Shown: in pieces, positions 15,611-21,932 of the stretch
Position numbering within the stretch: position 1 is the first letter of the stretch
How the letters are laid out: the number at the start of each line of letters is the position of its first letter
Virus record (IMG/VR): IMGVR_UViG_3300024264_001485
Span: 1 to 35,031 of that record
Reading direction: 5' to 3' (one strand)
Length of the DNA: 35,031 nucleotides
Origin: a virus
Program-made: the position numbers and the translations under genes
Notes under the pieces: model-generated
What the model was told of the DNA's origin: nothing
Seen by the model: only the letters and a program-made list of their open reading frames with translations
Databases searched by the model: none

Positions 15611-16117
15611 TTAATAAACGTTTAAACTTACTGGTATATAATCACCTACTCTAGGCTGATATTGTCTTGTTACAACGAATTGAGAATCTTCCATTTCCAC
15701 TGTAATTTTGTATTTGCTTATTTCTTGCACAGTATACGGCTGTTGGCGCTGAATATCCTCGTATTCGCACTGATTGCGCTTATTATTGGCAATGTTGTTG
15801 CCTATCTTATTACCTATTAAGCCGCCAATAATTTTTGCTGCATCATTACCCCTGCCGCCGCCGATTTCGCTACCTATTGCAACACCGACTCCAGTGCCAA
15901 CTAGACCTTCAGTACTTCCGAATCCACCGTCTACTACTCTTTCAAGTAAGCCGCTTGATTGATTTTCTCGATAGCAAACTTTTCGAGTTTCTGTTACAGT
16001 CTGATGCCGTGTAACATTTTTGTATACAGGATCTACACTAATTACTTTTAAGCTCACCCCTTGAGCGTTTACAGAACATGCTGTAAACAATACTATTAAT
16101 CCTATTATTTTTTTCAT
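15611..16117 (-). CDS. Exported glycine-zipper protein (17 kDa surface-antigen/SlyB-like)
   Basis: A 168-residue precursor. Residues 1-19 are a signal peptide with a likely cut after NA (SVNAQG). C14 in LFTAC is a weak lipobox alternative. Residues about 74-112 form a glycine-zipper two-helix segment (GTGVGVAIGSEIGGGRG, then IIGGLIGNKIGNNIANN) as in Rickettsia 17 kDa antigen and SlyB/OsmB-type envelope proteins. The C-terminal region is beta-rich with an Arg/Gln-rich entry. It would sit in the host outer membrane or periplasm. An exported envelope protein inside a nucleotide-metabolism operon is unusual; it may alter the envelope or block superinfection, which is inference. Confidence 0.8.
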   Translation of the reverse strand: MKKIIGLIVLFTACSVNAQGVSLKVISVDPVYKNVTRHQTVTETRKVCYRENQSSGLLERVVDGGFGSTEGLVGTGVGVAIGSEIGGGRGNDAAKIIGGLIGNKIGNNIANNKRNQCEYEDIQRQQPYTVQEISKYKITVEMEDSQFVVTRQYQPRVGDYIPVSLNVY

Positions 16118-16125
16118 AATTACTC

Positions 16126-16503
16126 CTAATATCTGGTTTGTCCAGATGCTGTATTTTTATATGTTGGCTTGCTGGGTTTTCTAAGATTCTCATCTGCTTC
16201 TTTAACAAATACACCGTCTATCATACGACCTTTACGATCTTTAATATCGTTATATGCTACCTCCAAACATTCAGTCAAACTTAACCCATTACGCTCTGCG
16301 ATATTAATCAGTACTACAATCATGTCACCGATATCATCTTTAATATCTTTACCTTTACAAATGTTATCTGACAGTTCTCCTGCTTCCTGTATAAGTTTAG
16401 CAAACTGTGTTTTATCGTCAGAACCCGTAATTAGATTACGATCATAATGCCATAGTTTGATACTCTCTACCCAAGTAAGCATCTTTTCATTTTCGTTTGT
16501 CAC
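16126..16503 (-). CDS. MazG-like nucleotide pyrophosphohydrolase
   Basis: A 125-residue all-alpha NTP pyrophosphatase. The metal-binding motif is ExxE (E40, E43 in QEAGEL) followed by D57 and D60 in DDIGDMIVV, and then a second helix with the conserved DRKGRMIDG end. MazG enzymes hydrolyse (d)NTPs to NMPs, and phage MazG has been tested for effects on ppGpp and nucleotide pools. The last residues form an unstructured basic tail. The ATG overlaps the upstream HAD gene stop by four bases. Confidence 0.88.
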   Translation of the reverse strand: MTNENEKMLTWVESIKLWHYDRNLITGSDDKTQFAKLIQEAGELSDNICKGKDIKDDIGDMIVVLINIAERNGLSLTECLEVAYNDIKDRKGRMIDGVFVKEADENLRKPSKPTYKNTASGQTRY

Positions 16504-17093
16504 TTTTCATCTCCTGTTATGTGATCGTATATTTCCTTCCAGTTAACCACCTTAGTCATACCATCTGGAAGTTCGTCGTTCATATTAAATCCGTGTTCAA
16601 TTAGTATTGACTTTAAACCTAAATTTTGTCCACAAACTGCATTTTCTAATTTATCTTCAATCCAATACAACCCTGTGTCTTTGTATGGTGCAAGTGCTTC
16701 ATCTTTGTCTGCACCTGTATCTAGACAAACTAGTTCTTCAAAAGCTGTTTCTCCAAACAACTTTTCTAAATTCATTTTACGCAACTTGTACGCATTTTTA
16801 TCTAAACTTAAACTAGTAATACAACGAAATACATAACCGTGTTCTTCGTGCAACCTTTTTACATAATACATTGCATCACGCAATGCTGGAAGGAATCCAA
16901 TGGCAGCACTTTCGTTAAACTGCTTAACTAGCAACTTACCTGTTTCTGGTGTTATACCAAAACGATCACCAATGTTATAAAGGAAGTTTGCATTTTCTAC
17001 TTGTGTATGTCCGTGCTGTTCCATCCAACACGTAAATGCATATTCCCAATTCAAAATTACGCCGTCACAATCTGTAAGTATTATTTTTTCCAT
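16500..17093 (-). CDS. HAD-superfamily phosphatase, possible 5'-nucleotidase
   Basis: A 197-residue protein from the ATG at 17093, preceded by GGAG and beginning 2 nt after the ferredoxin stop; a start at 17183 would overlap the ferredoxin gene. HAD motif I is DCDGVILNW (nucleophile D8, acid D10), motif II CITSLS, motif III lysine in KDEALAPY and motif IV WIEDKLEN. A helical cap domain lies between motifs I and II. The substrate is unknown; in this operon a deoxynucleotide monophosphate is reasonable. It is flanked by ferredoxin and MazG genes. Confidence 0.85.
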   Translation of the reverse strand: MEKIILTDCDGVILNWEYAFTCWMEQHGHTQVENANFLYNIGDRFGITPETGKLLVKQFNESAAIGFLPALRDAMYYVKRLHEEHGYVFRCITSLSLDKNAYKLRKMNLEKLFGETAFEELVCLDTGADKDEALAPYKDTGLYWIEDKLENAVCGQNLGLKSILIEHGFNMNDELPDGMTKVVNWKEIYDHITGDEK

Positions 17094-17094
17094 A

Positions 17095-17448
17095 TTAGTC
17101 TCCTTTTCCTGGATTTGGTGAAAAATATTTTTCATATTTGTTTTCGACGTGGGCATATTCTTCAGCGTCTTCTGGTACTTCACTATTGTTGAAAACAGTT
17201 TTATTAGGCCATTTGTTACTATAAAGAATATTGATGTTTAGCCATTTTTCTTTTTCTGTAGTAGATATGGCATTTTCAGGAACTATTGCGTCTACAGGGC
17301 ACTCTGGTTGACACACACCGCAATCTATACATTCGTCTGGATTGATTACAAGCATGTTTTCGCCTTCGTAAAAGCAGTCTACTGGACAGACTTCTATACA
17401 GTCCATGTGTTTACATTTAATGCAATTATCTGTTACAATATAAGTCAT
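17095..17448 (-). CDS. fdxA: Seven-iron ferredoxin (FdxA type)
   Basis: A 117-residue ferredoxin of the Azotobacter FdI/FdxA type. The first cluster region is [14 protein letters not shown], with C9, C17 and C50 expected to hold the 3Fe-4S cluster. C21, C40, C43 and C46 should hold the 4Fe-4S cluster, and C12 and C25 are the extra conserved cysteines. The C-terminal extension ending [11 protein letters not shown] is that of bacterial FdxA, so the gene is a near full-length host-type copy rather than a cyanophage PetF-like plant-type ferredoxin. It carries low-potential electrons; the phage partner is unknown. It lies between gp44 and the HAD gene with a short leader. Confidence 0.95.
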   Translation of the reverse strand: MTYIVTDNCIKCKHMDCIEVCPVDCFYEGENMLVINPDECIDCGVCQPECPVDAIVPENAISTTEKEKWLNINILYSNKWPNKTVFNNSEVPEDAEEYAHVENKYEKYFSPNPGKGD

Positions 17449-17463
17449 ATTAGAGTTGCGGCA

Positions 17464-18378
17464 TTAAAGACGACTTAACCTTATGAGCGTAGCCGCTAAG
17501 TTGATCTCTGGGTCAACCACTAGTGTATGATCCACCAACCCTTGTTTAATTGTTAGCACTGCTTGATCCTGTTGTTCATCAGAACCAAATAGTTCTATGT
17601 TGTCATACAGCCAACGATATACTTCTTCCATCTCTTCTGGACGAATTGCACCACACAGTAATTTACGTGCTTCTTGAATCTTGCCTGCTTTAAACAGTTC
17701 AACCATTTCAAGTTTCCAGTCACTCTCGCCTGTGTCACCTTCATTCGGCTTTAGTAAACTATTATCTTGCACATTCATTTGCACCATGTTAATACATTTA
17801 CGCAAGTCCGGATATGTTGCTTTTACGTAGGTATCCAACGTATCCAAATCAGGAGTAACACCTTCAGTGATAAGGATTTCAGCAACTCTAGCTGTGAACT
17901 CAGTTTGGTCAATCTTAGCAATGTGGAAACCTTGACACCTACTATGCAAAGCGGGTATAACACGATTTGGATAGTTACAAGTGAGAATGAAACGAGCAGT
18001 AGTATGATACTCCTCCATAACCCCACGGAGAGCTGCTTGAGCGTTTGGCGATAAGTAATCTGCTTCATCTAATAATACAACCTTAAAGTCCCCAAATGGG
18101 ATCATCTGTACAAAGTTAACAATTTTATCTCTTACATCGTCAACTGAGTTGGTGCGACTTGCGTTAATTTCCAGTACATCTAAGTCATTAACTTCAAGTT
18201 CATTAAACAAAAGTTTTGCAAGTGTTGTTTTGCCAATACCTGCGTTACCACTAAACAGCAAATGCGGAATAGTCTTGTCTTTAATCCATGTATTTACTTG
18301 ATTTCGTTGTGCATCGTCACGAAACACATAGCCGTCTACTGTTTTTGGACGATACTTTTCTACCCATAATTCTTTCAT
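17464..18378 (-). CDS. 44: Sliding-clamp loader large subunit (T4 gp44-like)
   Basis: A 304-residue AAA+ ATPase. Walker A GNAGIGKTT is at 44-52, Walker B LLDEAD at 102-107 and the SRC motif with arginine finger at 146-148. An N-terminal VEKYRPK opening is typical of RFC/gp44 proteins. The C-terminal helical collar domain completes the fold. It loads the gp45 clamp onto DNA for replication and, in T4, also supports late transcription. The small subunit gp62 gene is not adjacent here; the next gene is a ferredoxin. It begins immediately after the cytidylyltransferase stop. Confidence 0.95.
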   Translation of the reverse strand: MKELWVEKYRPKTVDGYVFRDDAQRNQVNTWIKDKTIPHLLFSGNAGIGKTTLAKLLFNELEVNDLDVLEINASRTNSVDDVRDKIVNFVQMIPFGDFKVVLLDEADYLSPNAQAALRGVMEEYHTTARFILTCNYPNRVIPALHSRCQGFHIAKIDQTEFTARVAEILITEGVTPDLDTLDTYVKATYPDLRKCINMVQMNVQDNSLLKPNEGDTGESDWKLEMVELFKAGKIQEARKLLCGAIRPEEMEEVYRWLYDNIELFGSDEQQDQAVLTIKQGLVDHTLVVDPEINLAATLIRLSRL

Positions 18379-18792
18379 CTATTTTTCTCTCTCTGCTATT
18401 CGTTTACGTAAACCGCTTGAGCTAAATCTATGATCTCTTTTGTTAAAGTATAGATCTATATCTCGTTGACGACATATGTCCTTTCCGGTAAAGTCTTTAT
18501 CTCTATATTCTTCACCTAATATTCTAACATCAATATGATACATAGTCAAGATATCTTCTAAGTCTTGTTCTGTACCATACGGAATAATTTCGTCCACGTA
18601 GCCAACTGCTTTAAGTTGTGTGTATCTTTCTACGATAGTTTGAATGGGTGAATTTTTACCAGGACGATCTACACTGGGATCCATTTGCAATCCTACCATT
18701 AAATAATCACATTGATCTTTTGCATCTCTTAGCATTTGAACATGCCCCGCATGAAGCATATCAAACGTCGAACAACTAAATCCTACTTTCAT
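18379..18792 (-). CDS. Cytidylyltransferase, glycerol-3-phosphate cytidylyltransferase-like
   Basis: A 137-residue single-domain nucleotidylyltransferase. The HxGH motif is HAGH at 14-17, a conserved ERYTQLKAVGYVDEI element follows, and the RFSSSGLRKRI end is the ISTSxxR motif. The length matches TagD-type glycerol-3-phosphate cytidylyltransferase, and RfaE C-terminal-like enzymes are close relatives. The product would be CDP-glycerol or an ADP-sugar, used in surface polymer or lipid synthesis. The substrate is not certain. Zero-base gap to gp44 shows tight coupling. Confidence 0.85.
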   Translation of the reverse strand: MKVGFSCSTFDMLHAGHVQMLRDAKDQCDYLMVGLQMDPSVDRPGKNSPIQTIVERYTQLKAVGYVDEIIPYGTEQDLEDILTMYHIDVRILGEEYRDKDFTGKDICRQRDIDLYFNKRDHRFSSSGLRKRIAEREK

Positions 18793-18798
18793 GTTATA

Positions 18799-18957
18799 TC
18801 ACCAGTTATGTATATTGCCTGCTATAATAAAGAAACAAGTAATAAAGTTAACACCAACAATAATAGTTCTAATCATTGCTATCTTGTCTGCTTCCCTATC
18901 AGTTGTTCCTTCTTTTTCGCCTATTGCTTTTGCCCATAGACGCCAATACTTTTTCAT
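18799..18957 (-). CDS. Small single-pass membrane protein
   Basis: A 52-residue protein from the ATG at 18957, which overlaps the exonuclease stop (ATGA); the longer reading from 19017 runs inside the exonuclease gene. It has a basic amphipathic N-terminus (MKKYWRLWAKAIGEKEG) and one hydrophobic helix (about residues 28-48) ending NIHNW. I have seen similar short proteins in marine T4-like phages. Function is unknown. Confidence 0.65.
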   Translation of the reverse strand: MKKYWRLWAKAIGEKEGTTDREADKIAMIRTIIVGVNFITCFFIIAGNIHNW

Positions 18958-19496
18958 CGTTGGGTAACTCCAAAATGTTTGTACGACTGCTGAACACATT
19001 TTGCTTGATAATAGCAATCAGCAAGTGCATTATGCAAACTTTCTTGTATTGCTTTACGTGGATCTGAAGGCATCATAGCAAACAACGTTCTACTATCTCT
19101 AATCTGCCAATAGTTCCACGGTGCAGGCTTACCGATATTTTTATATAAGTGCTGTAATATAACAAAGTCAAATGTAGGACCCTGACACCAGATATAATCT
19201 AAACCTACGCACCATTTGTTTAATTGCTTAGTTAAGTTGTCCATCGAAACACGGTCGTGATCCCCAAATGCTTCGTCTTGAATTTCTTTAGACTGTTTAC
19301 CCCACCACGCTAGTGTGTTATCGTCTATACTTCTACCTAACTGTTCGCTTTGTTCTTCTGCATCACAGCGTAGATAAAGTCCACTGTGTGGTTCAATATC
19401 TGAAAACGGATCAAATTTAATTGCACCAAGTGTCATTATAACACTGTCTGGTTCAACACCGAGTGTTTCTAAATCTATCATGCCGTGAGTAGCCAT
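18954..19496 (-). CDS. dexA: DnaQ-like 3'-5' exonuclease (T4 DexA-like)
   Basis: A 180-residue DEDDh exonuclease from the ATG at 19496. ExoI has DLE (D8, E10 in MIDLETLG), ExoII is TFDFVILQ and ExoIII HNALADC with the general-base His five residues before Asp. The domain layout matches T4 DexA (227 residues), slightly shortened. The alternative ATG at 19568 adds residues that overlap the upstream 56-residue gene in another frame, so it is rejected. Its start overlaps the stop of that gene (TAATG). Role: trimming ssDNA or DNA ends, possibly in host DNA turnover. Confidence 0.85.
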   Translation of the reverse strand: MATHGMIDLETLGVEPDSVIMTLGAIKFDPFSDIEPHSGLYLRCDAEEQSEQLGRSIDDNTLAWWGKQSKEIQDEAFGDHDRVSMDNLTKQLNKWCVGLDYIWCQGPTFDFVILQHLYKNIGKPAPWNYWQIRDSRTLFAMMPSDPRKAIQESLHNALADCYYQAKCVQQSYKHFGVTQR

Positions 19497-19666
19497 TATC
19501 TTACCTTGCGATTTTCTTGTCCAACTCCAGAAAGGATCAACATTACGTAAAGAATAGGCCATGCCCACCCTGTAAGATGGCCTGTTATGTGTAAAATCAT
19601 TAAAGTGATGCCTGTTGCTCCAGTTGTACTAATGGCACTAGGACTTTGTAATTGAGGTAATTTCAT
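19496..19666 (-). CDS. 56-residue two-helix membrane protein (short ORF)
   Basis: ATG at 19666, stop TAA at 19498-19496, giving 56 codons. A strong AAGGAG ribosome site lies 5 nt upstream, and a consensus sigma70 promoter stands just before it. The protein begins MKLPQLQSPSAISTTGATG, then has two hydrophobic segments (about 18-32 and 33-46, with Trp at both sides of the turn), ending GQENRKVR. Its stop overlaps the dexA ATG. It is therefore the first gene of the metabolic operon. Function is unknown; early membrane proteins of phages often act on the host envelope or on superinfection. Confidence 0.75.
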   Translation of the reverse strand: MKLPQLQSPSAISTTGATGITLMILHITGHLTGWAWPILYVMLILSGVGQENRKVR

Positions 19667-19689
19667 ATTGACTCCTTAGTTGTTGTATT

Positions 19690-19718
19690 AGTATAAACTA
19701 AAACTACTAAGAAGTCAA
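19690..19718 (-). promoter_or_regulatory. Sigma70-type early promoter
   Basis: On the minus strand TTGACT (19718-19713) and TATACT (19695-19690) are separated by exactly 17 bases. It is the closest match to the bacterial housekeeping consensus that I found in the window, 24 nt before the ATG of the 56-residue membrane protein. It should start transcription of the 13237-19666 operon from host RNA polymerase. Confidence 0.8.
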
Positions 19719-19739
19719 CTTTTTTGGTAATAATACTAA

Positions 19740-20123
19740 TTATGAAATTGTAGCAGTAGAACCGTTACTGTATTCAAATCCTAGTTGAACACTATCTGGT
19801 TTTTCATCGGTGTAAGCAAGAATAGCTTCCGGATCTACCATTCTAAGTTCAAGTTCCTGCTTGCCGTCGTTTACGAGAAAGCCTCTAGTCCAACGACCAT
19901 GTTCAATAAGGATCCATTGTCCTTGACTAAAAGGATCTGTGTTGTCTGATCCTTTATCGTAAACCTTAGCCCATCTTGGATATATGCCTCGAGTTGTTCC
20001 ATCATCGTTTGATAGTACAATACCACTAGCAGTTGTTTGCTCTCCAAAATACATGTCGGATACTAATACCCGTTCTCCAAGTGCTCTAGGTTTACCTACA
20101 AATGCATTTAGATTTTTCGCCAT
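19740..20123 (-). CDS. GroES-like co-chaperonin (T4 gp31 analogue)
   Basis: A 127-residue co-chaperonin. The N-terminal part has the GroES start LGERVLVSD (15-23), and a mobile-loop region with the GroEL-binding tripeptide IVL at 35-37 (in TTASGIVL). The roof and body regions follow (GIYPRWAKVYDKG, GQWILIEHGRW). Unlike T4 gp31 it keeps the bacterial-type GIVL loop. In T4, gp31 replaces GroES to fold the capsid protein gp23; the same role is likely here. A short low-complexity C-terminal tail (SNGSTATIS) is extra. It lies 2 nt downstream of the 130-residue gene. Confidence 0.88.
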   Translation of the reverse strand: MAKNLNAFVGKPRALGERVLVSDMYFGEQTTASGIVLSNDDGTTRGIYPRWAKVYDKGSDNTDPFSQGQWILIEHGRWTRGFLVNDGKQELELRMVDPEAILAYTDEKPDSVQLGFEYSNGSTATIS

Positions 20124-20125
20124 TT

Positions 20126-20518
20126 TTAACCTTCCTTAGGAATAAAATTACCATCTTCATCTTCTACCCACTCAATATCTTCCACAGCCTCGACTGCTTC
20201 CTGAGCTCTCGTAGTTTTTTTAGTTGTTGAAGATTTTTCCATTGCAACAGGTTCATTAGTTGCAGGAGTTTTAGAAGTATCTGGCTTAACCGGTTCTTCG
20301 TCTACCACTGTGTAAGGATTTTGTCGATAGTATTCATTAATAACATCTTCACGTTTTTTAACAATCTTGCCGCCGGGTCCAAGCTCGTCGCCACGTGCAT
20401 TTACACGAGCATTTCCTACAGCCGGTGTTAATTCATTTCTTTTTCGAAGTAAGTCCATATCAACTTGTTTTCCTTGCATTGACTTATAAACTTTTCTTCC
20501 TATATCTTTTCTTGACAT
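20126..20518 (-). CDS. Conserved T4-like phage protein, function unknown
   Basis: A 130-residue protein. The N-terminal 70 residues are conserved-looking and basic (MSRKDIGRKVYKSMQGKQVD, then RKRNELTPAVGNARVNARGD). The C-terminal half is a low-complexity Pro/Thr/Glu linker ending in an acidic stretch (DIEWVEDEDGNF). No catalytic motif or membrane helix is seen. A late octamer GATAAATA 29 nt upstream leads the gene together with the GroES-like gene. Co-transcription suggests a role in capsid or tail assembly, which is inference. Confidence 0.75.
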   Translation of the reverse strand: MSRKDIGRKVYKSMQGKQVDMDLLRKRNELTPAVGNARVNARGDELGPGGKIVKKREDVINEYYRQNPYTVVDEEPVKPDTSKTPATNEPVAMEKSSTTKKTTRAQEAVEAVEDIEWVEDEDGNFIPKEG

Positions 20519-20547
20519 TGTAATTTTCTCCTAATGAGTTATATGCG

Positions 20548-20555
20548 TATTTATC
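20548..20555 (-). promoter_or_regulatory. T4-type late promoter octamer GATAAATA
   Basis: GATAAATA on the minus strand, overlapping the stop codon of the DnaE-like gene and 29 nt before the ATG at 20518. Spacing equals that at 12394-12401. It would drive the 130-residue protein and the co-chaperonin. Confidence 0.6.
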
Positions 20556-21081
20556 TTAAGAACTCTCTCCAATCCAATCCAAACTGGATTGAATCTATTT
20601 TATGCACACCTATCAAGTATAACACATAACTTGCTACAGAACTACCTCTACCTACTCCCCATACAATATTGTTCTCACGCATAAAGTCTACAAGATAGAT
20701 CATGTAACGTAATAAGTTATGCATATCACGTTGCTTGTATTGTTCCATTTCTTCCCATATACGATCTTGTACGTGTTGTGGGCAGGGTGTTTCTGCTTTG
20801 CCTAGTACATATTCATATACATTGATGTCTTTGTATTCATCAGGCATAAACCATTCACCTTGACATACACTGTCAAAAGTCTTTTGATCTACATCTAATG
20901 GAATATATTTTTGTAGTTTATCAAAGCCTTGTTCTTCCATTGCTTTGTTAAACATATCTATATCATCCGAAGAGTCGCATAGAACTACATGACATTTATC
21001 AGCGTTGCCGCTGTATATCATATCTATTAGATCCTTATTGGAGAATCGTGGAATTCCTAAGTCGTCAGTTTTCATAAGCAT
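20551..21081 (-). CDS. Short DnaE-like protein (fragment of DNA polymerase III alpha fold)
   Basis: A 176-residue protein whose last about 50 residues match the entry to the DnaE palm: FMRENNIVWGVGRGSSVASY, then GVHKIDSIQFGLDWREFL. The GxGRGS motif binds nucleotide phosphates in PolC/DnaE. The reading frame stops before the catalytic aspartates would occur, so polymerase activity is not expected. The N-terminal part has no PHP metal site that I can see. It could be a decoy, a domesticated accessory, or one exon-like part of a split polymerase; similar short DnaE-like genes occur in marine T4-like phages as far as I recall. Start may be 21081 or 21075. Confidence 0.7.
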   Translation of the reverse strand: MLMKTDDLGIPRFSNKDLIDMIYSGNADKCHVVLCDSSDDIDMFNKAMEEQGFDKLQKYIPLDVDQKTFDSVCQGEWFMPDEYKDINVYEYVLGKAETPCPQHVQDRIWEEMEQYKQRDMHNLLRYMIYLVDFMRENNIVWGVGRGSSVASYVLYLIGVHKIDSIQFGLDWREFLR

Positions 21082-21090
21082 ACACTTAAT

Positions 21091-21333
21091 TTAACTTACA
21101 TTGATTAAACTGTCAAGTCCTGTTTCGCCGTTTTCCTGAGAATTTAGTATAGATTTTTGATATTGTAAACGCCGGCGAGTTTGCGCTTCTTCTTTATAAG
21201 CATCAAGAAGCATAACAATTTGGTTTTGAACATCAGTGTTCCCTGATGAAAAGTATTTTCCTTGCAAATCGACAATTTTTTCTTCTAGCTGACTATCAGA
21301 TAAGTCTTGCAAAGAACTGATTAACGGATGCAT
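21091..21333 (-). CDS. Small helical protein of tail-fibre cluster
   Basis: An 80-residue protein beginning MHPLISSLQDLSDSQLEEKI with a heptad-like pattern to about residue 65 and a short acidic end (GETGLDSLINVS). It looks like a coiled-coil adaptor. Its ATG overlaps the stop of the 189-residue fibre-type gene (TAATG). A location downstream of fibre genes suggests a chaperone or connector role for fibres, which is inference. Confidence 0.65.
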   Translation of the reverse strand: MHPLISSLQDLSDSQLEEKIVDLQGKYFSSGNTDVQNQIVMLLDAYKEEAQTRRRLQYQKSILNSQENGETGLDSLINVS

Positions 21334-21902
21334 TAACTAAATTGGCCTAAATACTTTGCAAAAACAGTTAGCCCTTCGTCATACGTCCAGAATTCAATTA
21401 TAATAGGATTTTCATCGTGTGACATAGATATTGTTGTCCCTGACCATGCAGAGCTGTCATCAGGTTTGATTGTGCCGCCCGAATATGCAAAAGCAGCTAC
21501 TCTTGGTGTTCCTAAGCTGTTGCTACGGAGTTCTACTTGCATTCTGCCTAATCTAGCGTTATCTGGAAAATTACTTAACGTAAATGCTACGTCGTTAGAT
21601 AGTGTAAAGCTCTGATAAAGGCCGTTATTAAAATTAATTTCTTGTCCTGAAGTAACAGTGCCTCCTTCGTAATATTTTTCTGCCGCTGATGCTAGAGTTG
21701 CATCTACAATTTCGTTGCCAGCAAAATTACTATCTGTATTAGTTTTTGCTGTATTGTTTTGTAAATCTGTTATTTCAGTTCCGGCTGTTGCAAGTCCTGA
21801 TTTTATAATAGCATTATTGTTTCGAAAACCCTGGGAATCATTATCCTGTCCTGCTACAGGGAAGTTTTCGTCTATTGTATTACTAATTATATTACTGGCC
21901 AT
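21333..21902 (-). CDS. Putative tail-fibre or virion structural protein
   Basis: A 189-residue protein. The N-terminal third (ENFPVAGQDNDSQGFRNN, NAIIKSGL, TDLQNNTA) is the adapter typical of marine T4-like phage fibre proteins and is related in layout to, but distinct from, the NDGTGD-type opening of its neighbours. The rest is beta-rich with no catalytic motif and ends in a hydrophobic strand (LTVFAKYLGQFS). A perfect T4 late octamer TATAAATA is 18 nt upstream. Attachment to the baseplate or to a larger fibre is likely. Confidence 0.75.
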   Translation of the reverse strand: MASNIISNTIDENFPVAGQDNDSQGFRNNNAIIKSGLATAGTEITDLQNNTAKTNTDSNFAGNEIVDATLASAAEKYYEGGTVTSGQEINFNNGLYQSFTLSNDVAFTLSNFPDNARLGRMQVELRSNSLGTPRVAAFAYSGGTIKPDDSSAWSGTTISMSHDENPIIIEFWTYDEGLTVFAKYLGQFS

Positions 21903-21920
21903 TGTTATTCCTCTTTTACA

Positions 21921-21928
21921 TATTTATA
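21921..21928 (-). promoter_or_regulatory. Perfect T4 late promoter octamer TATAAATA
   Basis: Exact T4 late consensus on the minus strand, 18 nt before the ATG at 21902 and 5-12 bases upstream of the end of the 1042-residue gene. It should start the transcript for the 189- and 80-residue proteins. Confidence 0.7.
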
Positions 21929-21932
21929 CTTT

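Noticed and set aside
17094-17183. N-terminal extension of the HAD phosphatase gene to 17183
   Set aside because: The extension would lie inside the ferredoxin gene; the ATG at 17093 follows GGAG and starts directly at the HAD motif I strand.
19497-19568. dexA start at 19568
   Set aside because: The extra 24 residues have no similarity to the exonuclease fold and overlap the 56-residue membrane protein gene, which has its own ribosome site and promoter.
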